DNA from: Neokomagataea thailandica NBRC 106555
GTDB taxonomy: Bacteria; Pseudomonadota; Alphaproteobacteria; Acetobacterales; Acetobacteraceae
Length of the DNA stretch: 33,586 nucleotides
Direction: 5' to 3'
NCBI RefSeq assembly: GCF_001598495.1
Contig: NZ_BCZB01000028.1
Coordinates: 1-33,586 of the forward strand
Each line of letters begins with the position of its first letter. The stretch's first letter is position 1. This document shows, in pieces, positions 1 through 8,344 of this stretch. The notes under the pieces were generated by a model. It saw only the letters and a list, made by a program, of their open reading frames with translations. It did not search any database and was not told where the DNA came from. Both the position numbers and the translations under genes were made by a program.

Positions 1-693
1 TTGGACCGGCAAGCAGGCTATTTACGCTCATCGCATGTACCGAAGTTCGTGTCTTCACAGTCGATTTTTTATAATAATTCCGTTGCTCTTGGTGGCAAGG
101 GCGGTGTGGGTGTATTGTCTCGTTCTGCGGTATTTCATGGTCAAAGAATGACATTAGGGCGGGGGTATCAGTCTGCTTCTGTTTGCAAACGGGGTATAGG
201 TCATTTTTCTAAAGAGCGAATAATAAACTCTAAAGATAAAAAAGATTTTTGTTCTATAATCGTACCAAAATCTAGGACTATTCATCATTCTGTAAGAGAA
301 AAATCACGTCATATTTTTGTTCATACCATTAATCAAAATGCTTCTCGTGCAGTAGGAAGCGTGATGGTTCAGGCGATGAGAAAAAAAACAGATTATAGGC
401 ATGCTTTCGTACCGTTTGGGTCGATTGTACAAAAGCAGAAAGATATTTTTGAGTCTGGTGGTGACCGATCAAAAAACGATTTAGCGGATCATGTTGTCAA
501 TCGTGCCAGGCGGGGGATGGAGGCGGTAGGTCATTTTGGTGAAAAGAGTTTTGCTTGTCGAGACGGGGCGCTTGCTCAGGTAGAGTCTCGTATATGGGGG
601 GCTACGCAGCGTTTAGCGTTGCGGCGTCATTCAGGGGGAGTGGATGAAATATCGTCACCGCAATACCCGGGTTTGAGTGCTGGTTATTTGTAA
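1..693 (+). CDS. Partial phage protein, possibly C-terminus of tail tape-measure protein
   Basis: This reading frame is open from the first base of the window to a TAA at 691-693, so the true start is probably outside. The 230 visible residues are strongly basic (many Arg, Lys and His), with no motif I recognise. The last part, ending in GLSAGYL, looks like a disordered tail. It lies 28 bases before a gpU/DNA-circularisation-like gene. In Mu- and P2-like tail modules that slot belongs to the tape-measure protein, which sets tail length; this positional argument is the only basis for the name. It could equally be a small hypothetical phage protein. Base use is A+T-rich, like the next genes. 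Confidence 0.4.
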   Translation: MDRQAGYLRSSHVPKFVSSQSIFYNNSVALGGKGGVGVLSRSAVFHGQRMTLGRGYQSASVCKRGIGHFSKERIINSKDKKDFCSIIVPKSRTIHHSVREKSRHIFVHTINQNASRAVGSVMVQAMRKKTDYRHAFVPFGSIVQKQKDIFESGGDRSKNDLADHVVNRARRGMEAVGHFGEKSFACRDGALAQVESRIWGATQRLALRRHSGGVDEISSPQYPGLSAGYL

Positions 694-721
694 TTAACTA
701 TTGATATATTGAGAAGGTGTA

Positions 722-1606
722 ATGGCATTAACTCTATCAAATATAGGAAATGCCATTGGAGCAATGGCAAAAATTGGTGCTTCTGCTCCGGTTATATTGG
801 GAAATTTAGTTTTAACGGGCATAGAGGTTCCTGATCATTTGCGGGTGGGGGGCAGGCAGATGATGGTGATTCACCGTCTGCCCGGTGGCCAGCGTGTTAT
901 TGATACATTAGGGAATGATCCTGGGCGCCTTGAGCTGCGAGGTCGTTTTTTGGGAGCAAATGCCCAAGAGCGTGCTCAATCTATTGAGCGTATGAGGAAT
1001 GATGGGCAGGCAATTGCGTTTTCTGCTGCAGGGCTATCACTATCTGTTTTAATCGCTGAATTTTCCTATTGTTATGAAGATAAGGGCGCTTTGTGCACTT
1101 ATTCTTTGATATTGGAGGCGGTTAATGCGCCTTCAGCATCTCGAGAAGAGAGTGATGCTGAACTCTTTGGAGGGAATTTAGATAAGGCGGGGAGTGTTTT
1201 GTCTTCTGTTGTATCCGGGCCTGTACAAGACGCATTTAATCTGACGTCTCAGATGGAGACTGTGGCTGCGCAGATTATGCCGGTTGCTACGTTGATGGGG
1301 GCTGGTGGAGCTGTGGGGAGGGTCATGAATACTCTTGCGAAGATTCAGGCTGTTACCCAAGCAGGTGAAAATTGGGAGCAGTCTCCTCTGATTTTGAAGC
1401 GCATTGGGGAGCAATTGCGGGGTGCGGGAGGAGAATTGACGTCTCTTATTCATGAGGTTGGGGTGTCGTTAGATACGCAGTCTATTGATAGCACCGGTGC
1501 TCTTGGGCTGGCGAGTGTACATGCGGGTTTGGAAAGTGCTGGGGTGGATGTTGCTTCACAATTAAAAACAGCATCGTCTCGTATTGTTAATATGCGAGGG
1601 TCATAA
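722..1606 (+). CDS. Phage tail protein, gpU / DNA-circularisation (Mu gp43)-like
   Basis: This is a 294-residue protein preceded by AGAAGG about five bases before the ATG. Residues 25-140 resemble the conserved part of P2 gpU and the N-terminal part of Mu DNA-circularisation proteins. They include a short beta-rich segment, the DPGRLELRGRF stretch, an ERMRNDGQ helix and a YSLILEAVN strand. These proteins sit at the tail terminus or baseplate of contractile tails. The C-terminal half is Ala/Gly/Val-rich and probably helical, with no clear domain. The position between a putative tape measure and a LysM gpX-like gene matches the Mu/P2 order. The family call is by eye; a minor tail protein of another family is possible. 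Confidence 0.55.
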   Translation: MALTLSNIGNAIGAMAKIGASAPVILGNLVLTGIEVPDHLRVGGRQMMVIHRLPGGQRVIDTLGNDPGRLELRGRFLGANAQERAQSIERMRNDGQAIAFSAAGLSLSVLIAEFSYCYEDKGALCTYSLILEAVNAPSASREESDAELFGGNLDKAGSVLSSVVSGPVQDAFNLTSQMETVAAQIMPVATLMGAGGAVGRVMNTLAKIQAVTQAGENWEQSPLILKRIGEQLRGAGGELTSLIHEVGVSLDTQSIDSTGALGLASVHAGLESAGVDVASQLKTASSRIVNMRGS

Positions 1607-1624
1607 TAATTTTTGTGAGTTGAT

Positions 1625-1837
1625 ATGAAAAATATTTATATTGGTTCAGGTGATAATTCTCTTTTTCATTTATCATCTAAGTGTTGGGGAGACCCCCTAT
1701 TTTGGTGGAAAATACTAGAGGCTAATCAACTCACAGATTATAGTTTCATTGATTTAGAACAGAATATAAAAATAAAAATTCCTGAAAAACCGGCGGTAGA
1801 GAGTGTGGGTCTTCCTTGGGGGGAGGATTTTTTATGA
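1625..1837 (+). CDS. Small LysM-type tail protein (gpX-like)
   Basis: This 70-residue protein begins at ATG 1625. Residues about 9-55 follow the LysM pattern of phage gpX proteins: a polar start, GDPLFWWKILEANQL, then a short spacer and an IKIKIPEK strand. gpX-like proteins bind or brace the baseplate hub in P2-type tails. The stop codon overlaps the start of the next gene (ATGA at 1834-1837), and the end of this gene carries the next gene's GGGGGGAGG ribosome site, so the two are translationally coupled. Confidence 0.7.
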   Translation: MKNIYIGSGDNSLFHLSSKCWGDPLFWWKILEANQLTDYSFIDLEQNIKIKIPEKPAVESVGLPWGEDFL

Positions 1838-2877
1838 TTCGTCAATTTGAATGTCGAATACTATGGAATGACAAATTAGATAAAAATCTTTTGATTTCAG
1901 AATTTGAAATTGATTCTAGTCGTTATGAATCATCAGATGTAGCTGTTGTATCGTGTATTTTGAAGGTAGGGCAGGGTACGGAGTGGTATCAAAGCCAGTG
2001 TGTGCACTCTCCATGGCTGACGTTGCAGATGAGAGATGTTAATGCGTCTGTAGTATGGAACACTGTTTTTGAGGGACGTGTTGATTGTATTCGTCGTGCA
2101 CATGGGCAAAGTAAAATTGAGTTTGAATGTCGCGATGCTATGGCCGCACTGATTGATTTGCGGCTGCAGAATGAGTGGATTAATCATAATGGGAGTGATT
2201 TGCTTTATGCTGTGGCACAAAAAGCAAATCTAGAGATAGATATAGAATTTCCGAGTACTATATCTGATGGAATGTGTGGCCAATTTTGGCAAGTTGAGCA
2301 TAAGAGAAATATCTTATTATCCCAACATCGTTTTCAAACGGCTGCCGATATTGTTTTTGATATTGCCCGAGATATGTCTTGCGATCTTTATGCTGCGGGG
2401 CAAAAAATTATGTGTAGACCGATACGTGCTGTACCGCAGAAAGATGATGAAATTTTTGATCTTCGTAACTGTCTGTATGAAGGCACGTTGTCATCTGACC
2501 TTGCCCTAAATAAAGGAATTACGGTGTGTTTTTCTTCGTGGGATTCAAGGCAAAGAATAGGAACTACGGTCTATTATGATGGTGTTTCTTTTTCAAAAAA
2601 TGAAATAAACAATAATAAAATTTATAGTTTTCGAGTTCCTGGAAAGAGGCTCGAAGATCTAAAAAGATTAGCAAAATCAAAGTATAACCGTTTAATGTCT
2701 CATGCAGTGTCTTCAGAAATATCTGTGCCGGGAATGTTCGGGCTAGCCCCAAGAAAATTCGTAGCGTTGTTATGGGAGGGAAAAGTTTCATATTTTTCAG
2801 TAGATCGTGTTGTGTCTCATTTTTCTCATCAACATGGTTTTTTACAAAATGTTACGATTAAAAAACGGGTGGTGTAA
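1834..2877 (+). CDS. Baseplate hub protein, late control gene D / Mu gp44-like
   Basis: The open frame extends to 1816, but ATG 1834 is the likely start: it has GGGGGGAGG at 1818-1826 and overlaps the previous stop. The product has 347 residues. The N-terminal part (FECRILWNDKL... and the VWNTVFEGRVDCIRR region) and the middle SQHRFQTAADIVFDIARDM segment fit the gpD/gp27-like hub fold, a ring at the end of the tail tube that holds the spike. It stands directly before the gpV spike gene, its usual partner. Its stop TAA (2875-2877) overlaps the next ATG by one base. Confidence 0.68.
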   Translation: MIRQFECRILWNDKLDKNLLISEFEIDSSRYESSDVAVVSCILKVGQGTEWYQSQCVHSPWLTLQMRDVNASVVWNTVFEGRVDCIRRAHGQSKIEFECRDAMAALIDLRLQNEWINHNGSDLLYAVAQKANLEIDIEFPSTISDGMCGQFWQVEHKRNILLSQHRFQTAADIVFDIARDMSCDLYAAGQKIMCRPIRAVPQKDDEIFDLRNCLYEGTLSSDLALNKGITVCFSSWDSRQRIGTTVYYDGVSFSKNEINNNKIYSFRVPGKRLEDLKRLAKSKYNRLMSHAVSSEISVPGMFGLAPRKFVALLWEGKVSYFSVDRVVSHFSHQHGFLQNVTIKKRVV

Positions 2878-3482
2878 TGACGGATACGCGTCTTTTGGCC
2901 GCAGCGCAGGTTAATAGGGTGGCGCATGCTGTATTTGGTATTGTGTCGGCTGTAGACCCTAACAATCACGCAATTAAAGTAAGGGTTCAACCGGAAGATA
3001 TTGAGACAGGTTGGATGCCTGATATATCCGGTGTGCAATCTGGGGATCTTAAAATTTCTTGTCCTTCGTCGCTGGGTACGCATGTTGTTCTGGTGCCCGT
3101 GGAAGGTGACGCAGAGCAGTTTATTGCCGTGGGTACGTTATTTGATTCAGTGGTTATGCCTCCGCGCGTGCCTGGAGAGGGGCGCGTCATTTATCCGGGG
3201 GAGTGGCTTATTCAGGCGGGTGGCGGTGGAGCGGGACAGTCGTTGTCTCAGAACACTGGAGGGTGGATTTTAGTCTCGGCACGTGAGCTGAAGATGGGAT
3301 TGGGGGGGGCTGGTATTGTTATAAAAGATAAAGAAATTGTCCTGTCTGTTGGTGGGACGATTTTGTCTTTGACGGATAGTGGTCTTGTAGTACGGGGCGG
3401 TGACATTTGCACTGATAATATAAGCCTAAATGAGCATATTCATTTGGTAGGAAGTCAGAAAAGTACAGGGCCAGTCTCATGA
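2877..3482 (+). CDS. Phage baseplate assembly protein V (gpV) spike
   Basis: This 201-residue spike protein begins one base inside the previous stop codon. Residues about 16-95 form the typical OB-fold of gpV/gp45 (VFGIVSAVDPNNHAIKVRV, then GTHVVLVPVEGD and QFIAVGTLFDS). A repetitive beta-region follows (LVSARELKMGLGG, IVLSVGGTILSLT). The tip carries an HxH motif (His187-Ile-His189). In P2 gpV, a tip HxH motif binds iron in the trimeric needle that pierces the outer membrane. The gene contains a run of eight G at 3302-3309. The stop overlaps the next start (ATGA). Confidence 0.85.
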   Translation: MTDTRLLAAAQVNRVAHAVFGIVSAVDPNNHAIKVRVQPEDIETGWMPDISGVQSGDLKISCPSSLGTHVVLVPVEGDAEQFIAVGTLFDSVVMPPRVPGEGRVIYPGEWLIQAGGGGAGQSLSQNTGGWILVSARELKMGLGGAGIVIKDKEIVLSVGGTILSLTDSGLVVRGGDICTDNISLNEHIHLVGSQKSTGPVS

Positions 3483-3838
3483 TTTCTTTTGGTCATGTCT
3501 ATGGTGATGACCTTAGTGTTTTAGCGGGAAATGTTTCTTTTGTTTCAAGGGAAGAGGCTACAAAACAACGAATACTCCGTAGAATTCTAACGAATTCTGG
3601 AGGGTACATATGGCACCCTGATTATGGTGCAGGGCTACCTCAAATGGTTGGTAGTGTTGTCGACGAAGAATTAATATCGGCATCTATTCGTCACAGTTTA
3701 TTGTCAGATGTAGGTGTAGATTCATCTCGCCCCATTGAGGTGAATATAGTTCAGAGCTCTGGTGGTGGGGTGCTGTGTTGGGTTGAGTATTTTGATGAAT
3801 CCAATGGAAAATTACAGTCATTAAAAGCGGAATTTTGA
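3479..3838 (+). CDS. Baseplate wedge protein, gp25/gpW family
   Basis: This is a 119-residue protein, the usual size for gpW/Mu gp46/T4 gp25-like wedge subunits. Residues about 24-50 carry the family signature in diverged form (KQRILRRILTNSGGYIWHP then DYGAGLPQMVG). The rest alternates helix and strand as expected. Wedge proteins trigger sheath contraction, so this gene argues for a contractile tail rather than a flexible one. It overlaps gpV by four bases and is followed by gpJ, the normal order. Confidence 0.82.
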   Translation: MISFGHVYGDDLSVLAGNVSFVSREEATKQRILRRILTNSGGYIWHPDYGAGLPQMVGSVVDEELISASIRHSLLSDVGVDSSRPIEVNIVQSSGGGVLCWVEYFDESNGKLQSLKAEF

Positions 3839-3866
3839 AATAAAATCCGTGTCAAAGGAGAGTTGA

Positions 3867-5000
3867 ATGTCTTTTTCTTTGCGCTCATTTTCCACGATGG
3901 TTTCATCATCGTTGACGACGGTGCAGGCTTCGTGTGCTCAAATTATAGATGTCTCAGTTGGCTCTCCGACACGCGCTTTAGTGGAGGCTGTTGGGGGGAT
4001 TGGGCTGTGGCTGCAATATACTGTGGTACAAGCCTTGCAACGCACACGTTTGGCGACTTCCACGGGGGAGGATTGCGATAGTTTTGTGGCTGATTTTGGC
4101 ATGAGCCGTTTGCCTGGTGTTGCCGCAACGGGTGTTGTGACGTTGATGTCGTTTACGCCGGATGCTCAGTCTGCTGTGATTTTGCCAAGTGTTATTGTGC
4201 GTACCGTTTCAGGCTTATCATTTGGTGTGGTGAAGGATGAAGCGCACCCTGCTTGGTCAAATACGATTGGTGGTTACGTTCGCGTGCGCGGTCAGGACAG
4301 TATTGATGTCCCTGTCATGTGTCAGCGTTGTGGGAGCATGGGTAATGTTGATGTAGGGGCAATTTCTCTTATGGGAACGGCGGTTGCAGGCATTGATACT
4401 GTGACTAATGCAGCGGCTTTTTTAAATGGCTTTGATGCTGAAAGTGACGCGCAGTTACGCACTCGTTTTCCCCTTTGGTTGGCTGCACAAGCAACGGCCA
4501 GTAAGAGCTCTATCGCGAATGCGGTCTCAGGGGTGCAAAATGGATTATCGTATACTTTCGAGGAAGGATGTGCTGCTGACGGTACAGGGCGTTCGGGGTA
4601 TTTTACAGCTATTATTAATGACGGAAGTGGGGTGCCGTCGACACAATTAGTCCAAGATATTTATGACGCTATTGACGCCGTTCGGGCGCTAGGGGTTGGT
4701 TTCTCGGTTCGTGGCCCAATCGTTTTGCCGGTGTCTGTTTCGATGACTGTTGGGGTTTCTGTAGCTGGACAGGGTGTACAAGAGGCAATTGTAGACGCGA
4801 TTAAGAAGGATATTGTTAATTCTCCGATTGGTGGGGGGTATTCATATAGTCGTTTATCTTACTTGGCGTATGTTTCTGCGGGCGCAAAAGTAAAATCAGT
4901 ATCAAATATATTATTGAATGGAAGTAATAACGACATTAATCCGATCGACGCACAGTCATTTTCAGTAGATAGAATAGATATTAATGTAGTTAATGAATAA
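3867..5000 (+). CDS. Baseplate J family protein (gpJ / Mu gp47)
   Basis: This 377-residue protein starts at ATG 3867 behind an AAAGGAG ribosome site (3854-3860). The N-terminus (SPTRALVEAVGGIGLWLQ) and the long central region (TGVVTLMSF, VMCQRCGSMGNVDVGAI, NGFDAESDAQLRTRFP) follow the baseplate J/gp47 pattern. The DAESDAQLRTRFP segment is especially typical. In contractile tails this protein joins wedges into the outer baseplate. It should work with the gp25-like protein just upstream and the gp48-like protein downstream. A different gene sits between it and the gp48-like partner, which is unusual. Confidence 0.85.
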   Translation: MSFSLRSFSTMVSSSLTTVQASCAQIIDVSVGSPTRALVEAVGGIGLWLQYTVVQALQRTRLATSTGEDCDSFVADFGMSRLPGVAATGVVTLMSFTPDAQSAVILPSVIVRTVSGLSFGVVKDEAHPAWSNTIGGYVRVRGQDSIDVPVMCQRCGSMGNVDVGAISLMGTAVAGIDTVTNAAAFLNGFDAESDAQLRTRFPLWLAAQATASKSSIANAVSGVQNGLSYTFEEGCAADGTGRSGYFTAIINDGSGVPSTQLVQDIYDAIDAVRALGVGFSVRGPIVLPVSVSMTVGVSVAGQGVQEAIVDAIKKDIVNSPIGGGYSYSRLSYLAYVSAGAKVKSVSNILLNGSNNDINPIDAQSFSVDRIDINVVNE

Positions 5001-5020
5001 ATTTTATTTTCAAGGTAATT

Positions 5021-6253
5021 ATGGCGAATTTTAATTCTTATCCACGGATCTCCTCATTAACTGGTGATGAGGTTTTGGTTCTGGCCGATAAAACAGGCAC
5101 CATGACCGTTACAGCAACGGCGGGGCAGTTGGCGGGTGTGCCGACTGACGTGCAAGCAAGTGGTGCATTTTATCAAGATGAAGGTGCGTTGGTTAATCGC
5201 TTTGCTGACCGACTTCTTGTGGGAAATGCAACAAAAAATCCGGCATTGAGTGATCGTGCTAAGTCATCTGGTTATGATTGGCTGTCGGAAACTATGGCGG
5301 GAACCTCTATAGGGCCGTGGGCTCTCCAGGGGGCGCAATTTGCATCGGTTGCGCAATTCGGTAGTAGCGCGATTGTTGCAGGGTCACGGACGTCTGATGC
5401 AAAAAATGCTCCTGATATATTGGGATTTCAGCCGAGTTCGATTGGGGTTTCATCGTGGGCTGTCTCCGATGATACGTCAAATCCAACCACGACTACGGCT
5501 TATGCTTTTTATGGCGAGGGTTGGAGATTGGAAGGCGTAAATTACCAGCCAACATTTTGTATGGAACTGGAAGGGGTTAATTTTGGCGGCGCTATTATTG
5601 GAGAAACCACCCCGTATTCTATTAATGTAGGGGGGGGGGTGTATGGTATTCAATTGGGGGTTGGAGGGGGGCAGGTATCTGGGACATCTGATGCGGCGGC
5701 GGGCGTAACATTCGTTGCTAATCCGAATAGGTGGCAGTCTGGTATTGTGTTTGGCGCTACGGCTTTGGTTGGCACTGATGGTGAAGATTCAGGGTATGCT
5801 TCTGCCGTGTCATTGGCTCGTAATCAGGGAATAGAGTGGCATACGCCAGTGTCCGAGGGAAGGCCTGGCGGTGTTGGTGCTTTTGTACGCTCAACGGTCT
5901 CGGAGCGTGCGAATGGAGTGCGACAAGAGTTTGTTGATAATGGTGTTTATTTTGGAAACATTGCTGGAAATTCAGTATTTTCGATAAAATCGACGCAAAA
6001 CCCGAATAACACTCTGCAAGTTCAATCTGGAGATGGGGAGCAGGCTGCTGGTATTTATGTTCAAGAAGGAGCGCAGGGGTCAGCTAATTTAGGCTTATAT
6101 CCTGCGGCTGGAGGTGAGCTACAAATTACGTCTCCGATCAGTAATGTGAGTGGAGTTATTCCAACGCAAGCGGGGGGAGGCTTTCTTCATTTTAATGTCA
6201 ATGGAACGGACTATCGCATTCCTTTGCTGACGGTTGAGCAGGTGGGGGGGTGA
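5021..6253 (+). CDS. Putative phage tail spike / host-range structural protein
   Basis: This 410-residue protein has an N-terminal segment (residues about 8-40, ISSLTGDEVLVLADKTGTM) like the short attachment peptide of tail spikes and fibres. It then has long Gly/Ser/Thr/Val-rich beta-type sequence with no membrane segment or enzyme motif I can name. Size and composition suggest a trimeric beta-rich receptor-binding or decoration protein. The gene lies between gpJ and the gp48-like gene, where Mu and P2 have none. It contains a run of ten G at 5630-5639 that encodes Gly-Gly-Gly and is a possible slippage point. The exact function is unknown to me. Confidence 0.5.
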   Translation: MANFNSYPRISSLTGDEVLVLADKTGTMTVTATAGQLAGVPTDVQASGAFYQDEGALVNRFADRLLVGNATKNPALSDRAKSSGYDWLSETMAGTSIGPWALQGAQFASVAQFGSSAIVAGSRTSDAKNAPDILGFQPSSIGVSSWAVSDDTSNPTTTTAYAFYGEGWRLEGVNYQPTFCMELEGVNFGGAIIGETTPYSINVGGGVYGIQLGVGGGQVSGTSDAAAGVTFVANPNRWQSGIVFGATALVGTDGEDSGYASAVSLARNQGIEWHTPVSEGRPGGVGAFVRSTVSERANGVRQEFVDNGVYFGNIAGNSVFSIKSTQNPNNTLQVQSGDGEQAAGIYVQEGAQGSANLGLYPAAGGELQITSPISNVSGVIPTQAGGGFLHFNVNGTDYRIPLLTVEQVGG

Positions 6254-6256
6254 CTT

Positions 6257-6940
6257 GTGGGTATATTGCGAGATCAAAATAACGCGGCATTACGAAGTAC
6301 GGACGGTAAAGCTCTTTTTGATAACCAACCGTCTCTGGGGTCTATAGATGATTTTTCCCGTCGTTTGCGGCAGCTTTTACCAACGGGTTGGTTTCCTGAC
6401 GCACCAAATGATGGAGAAGCAGAAAATGCTCCGGTTTTAGTTTCTTTTTTAAAGGGATTTGGCTGCATTCTTGCGGGTATATGGGAGCAAATTCAAACAC
6501 TCTATCTGTGTTCGCGCTTACAAACGGCCTCAGGCTTTTTTGTAGATATGATGTCGGAAGATTATTTCGGACGCGGTGGGCTGCCGAGGCATATTCAAGA
6601 ACATGATGCAGATTATCGACAAAGAATTAGACAGAATATGCTTGCAGACCGGAATACGCGTTTAGCGGTATCGTCTGCGTTATTGGTGGCGACGGGGCAA
6701 GAGCCGACGATTATTGAGCCTATGAATGCGGCAGATTGTCATGCGCTGGGGAGTAGTGCGCAGCCAGGGTGTGGCGGTGGTTATGGGTATGGCACTTCAG
6801 GTTTGCGTTATGGTGGGCAAAGTGGACAGTTTTTTATTGAAACATCTTTAGGTCATTCTGATGGGGTGGAGAGTATTTGTCGCTCTTTACAGTCGGTCGT
6901 TGCGTTGGGTGTTGTTGGCTGGGTGAAGGTAAGAATATAA
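6257..6940 (+). CDS. Phage tail protein, Mu gp48-like (YmfQ/DUF2313 family)
   Basis: The start is GTG 6257, four bases after the previous stop, with a G-rich stretch upstream that can serve as ribosome site. The 227-residue product opens with a region (residues about 30-120: FSRRLRQLLPTGWFP, FLKGFGCILAGIWEQIQ, YFGRGGL, DADYRQRIRQNMLAD) that matches the Mu gp48/YmfQ pattern. These proteins are thought to link baseplate and fibres, like P2 gpI. The C-terminus has a Gly/Tyr/Ser-rich loop (GGGYGYGTSGLRYGG). The stop overlaps the following ATG by one base (6940). Confidence 0.75.
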   Translation: MGILRDQNNAALRSTDGKALFDNQPSLGSIDDFSRRLRQLLPTGWFPDAPNDGEAENAPVLVSFLKGFGCILAGIWEQIQTLYLCSRLQTASGFFVDMMSEDYFGRGGLPRHIQEHDADYRQRIRQNMLADRNTRLAVSSALLVATGQEPTIIEPMNAADCHALGSSAQPGCGGGYGYGTSGLRYGGQSGQFFIETSLGHSDGVESICRSLQSVVALGVVGWVKVRI

Positions 6941-8196
6941 TGGATCGTGCTATTGTTTATCCAGGGTCTGTACCTATGGATACGGATCTTTTGCGTGTTG
7001 GGCGTTACAGTAAGGCGGCTGTAGGCATTGCTGCGGATATGGTGTTTGGGCCGGGAGTTACTGCGGCTACTGGTTTGTCATGCACACCGTCACCTGATGG
7101 GTTGTCTCTTACAATTGGGGTGGGTGCGATTAGCGCGTCAGGCGTTATGGATGCAACTCATTGTGGCGGTGTAGGGGCAGGATTACCCTCGGATTTGTCT
7201 CCTGTGACGGTCCAATATGTAAATGCTTCTGATGTGATTGTTCCCGTATCGAATACGGGCGCTAATTTTACAGTTTATGCAGTTTGTTCTGAGCAGGATG
7301 TTGACGCTACTGTATTGCCTTTTTATAGCGTCAATAACCCATCACAAACTCAAGCTGGACCGAATAATACGGGTCAAGCCCTACCTACGCGGCGTGTGGC
7401 AAGCATGTCTTTTGTTGTTGCAACGTCATCGCCTCAAGCCCCCGTAGGGGGTATTGTTATTGCGCTTTATACCCTCAATGTTCCGAGTGGAGTTCAAAAT
7501 CTTAGTGGCTTACATGCTATTCCTTTGGATGTATTCTGGCCGACTATTCCCCAGATGGCGACGCGTGCACTTCTAGAAAATGTGACGCAATCAACTCAAT
7601 TTTTACTTGAGAATACAGCATTGCAAGTGCCGCAATGGGCAACGAGTGTGGAACTGCGTGTGATTGGTGGTGGTGGTGGTGGTGCTTCATCGACCACAGT
7701 AAACGTGAATGGCTCGCTCTCCGGTAGTGGAGGGGGGGCAGGGGGAGATGCTTGGGGGGGGTATAGTGTGGATCCCACGAATGGCGCTCCTTTGGTTGTA
7801 ACGATTGGTCACGGTGGTGGTAGTGGTCAAACGGGTGGTACGACTTTGATAACTTATCAGGGGCGTGTGTTATTGCAGGCCAATGGTGGCCAGGGAGGTT
7901 CTTTTTATTCTCCAACGGGCTCTGCGGGGGGGGATGGTGGTAGTTCCTCCGGAGGAACTATTTGGAATCAAACAGGGAGCACGGGTGCAGATGGCCAATG
8001 CGGGGCTTTAGTGTTCGCCGGGCATGGCGGTGCGGGGCCTTGGGGCGGTGCGGGTCGTAGTGGTAGTCAAGGTGGACGTTCTGCAACGCATTATGGAGCC
8101 GGAGGGGGTGGTGCATATTCCGTTTCTACGGAAGGTTTGCCGTCTTTGGGGGGGGCTGGCTATCAAGGGTGTGTACTTTATCGTTTTCTGCCATGA
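6940..8196 (+). CDS. Glycine-rich tail fibre / receptor-binding protein
   Basis: The frame is open from 6877, but ATG 6940 overlaps the previous stop and starts a better protein of 418 residues. Residues 1-215 look like a fibre shaft. From about residue 235 (WATSVELRVIGGGG) to the end the protein is extremely Gly/Ser-rich, with repeated GGxG and GGAGG blocks, and ends in GGAGYQGCVLYRF. Such C-terminal glycine-rich domains occur in phage adhesins, where glycine-rich helices pack into a receptor-binding tip; applying that here is inference. Three runs of eight G lie within it (7754-7761, 7926-7933 and 8148-8155). This is the last phage gene; no chaperone follows. Confidence 0.7.
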   Translation: MDRAIVYPGSVPMDTDLLRVGRYSKAAVGIAADMVFGPGVTAATGLSCTPSPDGLSLTIGVGAISASGVMDATHCGGVGAGLPSDLSPVTVQYVNASDVIVPVSNTGANFTVYAVCSEQDVDATVLPFYSVNNPSQTQAGPNNTGQALPTRRVASMSFVVATSSPQAPVGGIVIALYTLNVPSGVQNLSGLHAIPLDVFWPTIPQMATRALLENVTQSTQFLLENTALQVPQWATSVELRVIGGGGGGASSTTVNVNGSLSGSGGGAGGDAWGGYSVDPTNGAPLVVTIGHGGGSGQTGGTTLITYQGRVLLQANGGQGGSFYSPTGSAGGDGGSSSGGTIWNQTGSTGADGQCGALVFAGHGGAGPWGGAGRSGSQGGRSATHYGAGGGGAYSVSTEGLPSLGGAGYQGCVLYRFLP

Positions 8197-8344
8197 TATT
8201 TGAATGGTTTGAAAATATTTTTTGAAATACTTGTGCACAAGGGCGATATGAGGTCGCTCTTGCTAGACACTGCGCCATGATCAGGCCATGCTTGTAGGGT
8301 AGTAGACGCATATTAAAGTTTCATTTTCTGCGGATCTAGCAAGG
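8197..8344. other. Spacer between phage block and pgm; likely right prophage boundary
   Basis: These 148 bases separate the last phage gene from a housekeeping gene and contain no convincing reading frame. A hairpin (AAGGGCGA at 8239-8246 with TCGCTCTT at 8254-8261) lies in it but has no T-run after it. There is no tRNA, and no half of an attachment site can be recognised because the left junction lies outside. The pgm promoter must lie here or inside the fibre gene. Confidence 0.4.

Noticed and set aside
5049-5058. Ten bases (TCTCCTCATT) at the start of the spike-like gene equal the seed end of CRISPR spacer 1.
   Set aside because: The match stops after ten bases, the flank is GA rather than the CC expected for type I-F, and several ten-base matches are expected by chance at this scale.
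7544-7915. A 123-residue His/Pro-rich reading frame on the - strand of the fibre gene.
   Set aside because: It is the complement of the glycine-rich coding sequence (GGT and GGG repeats) and has no ribosome site.
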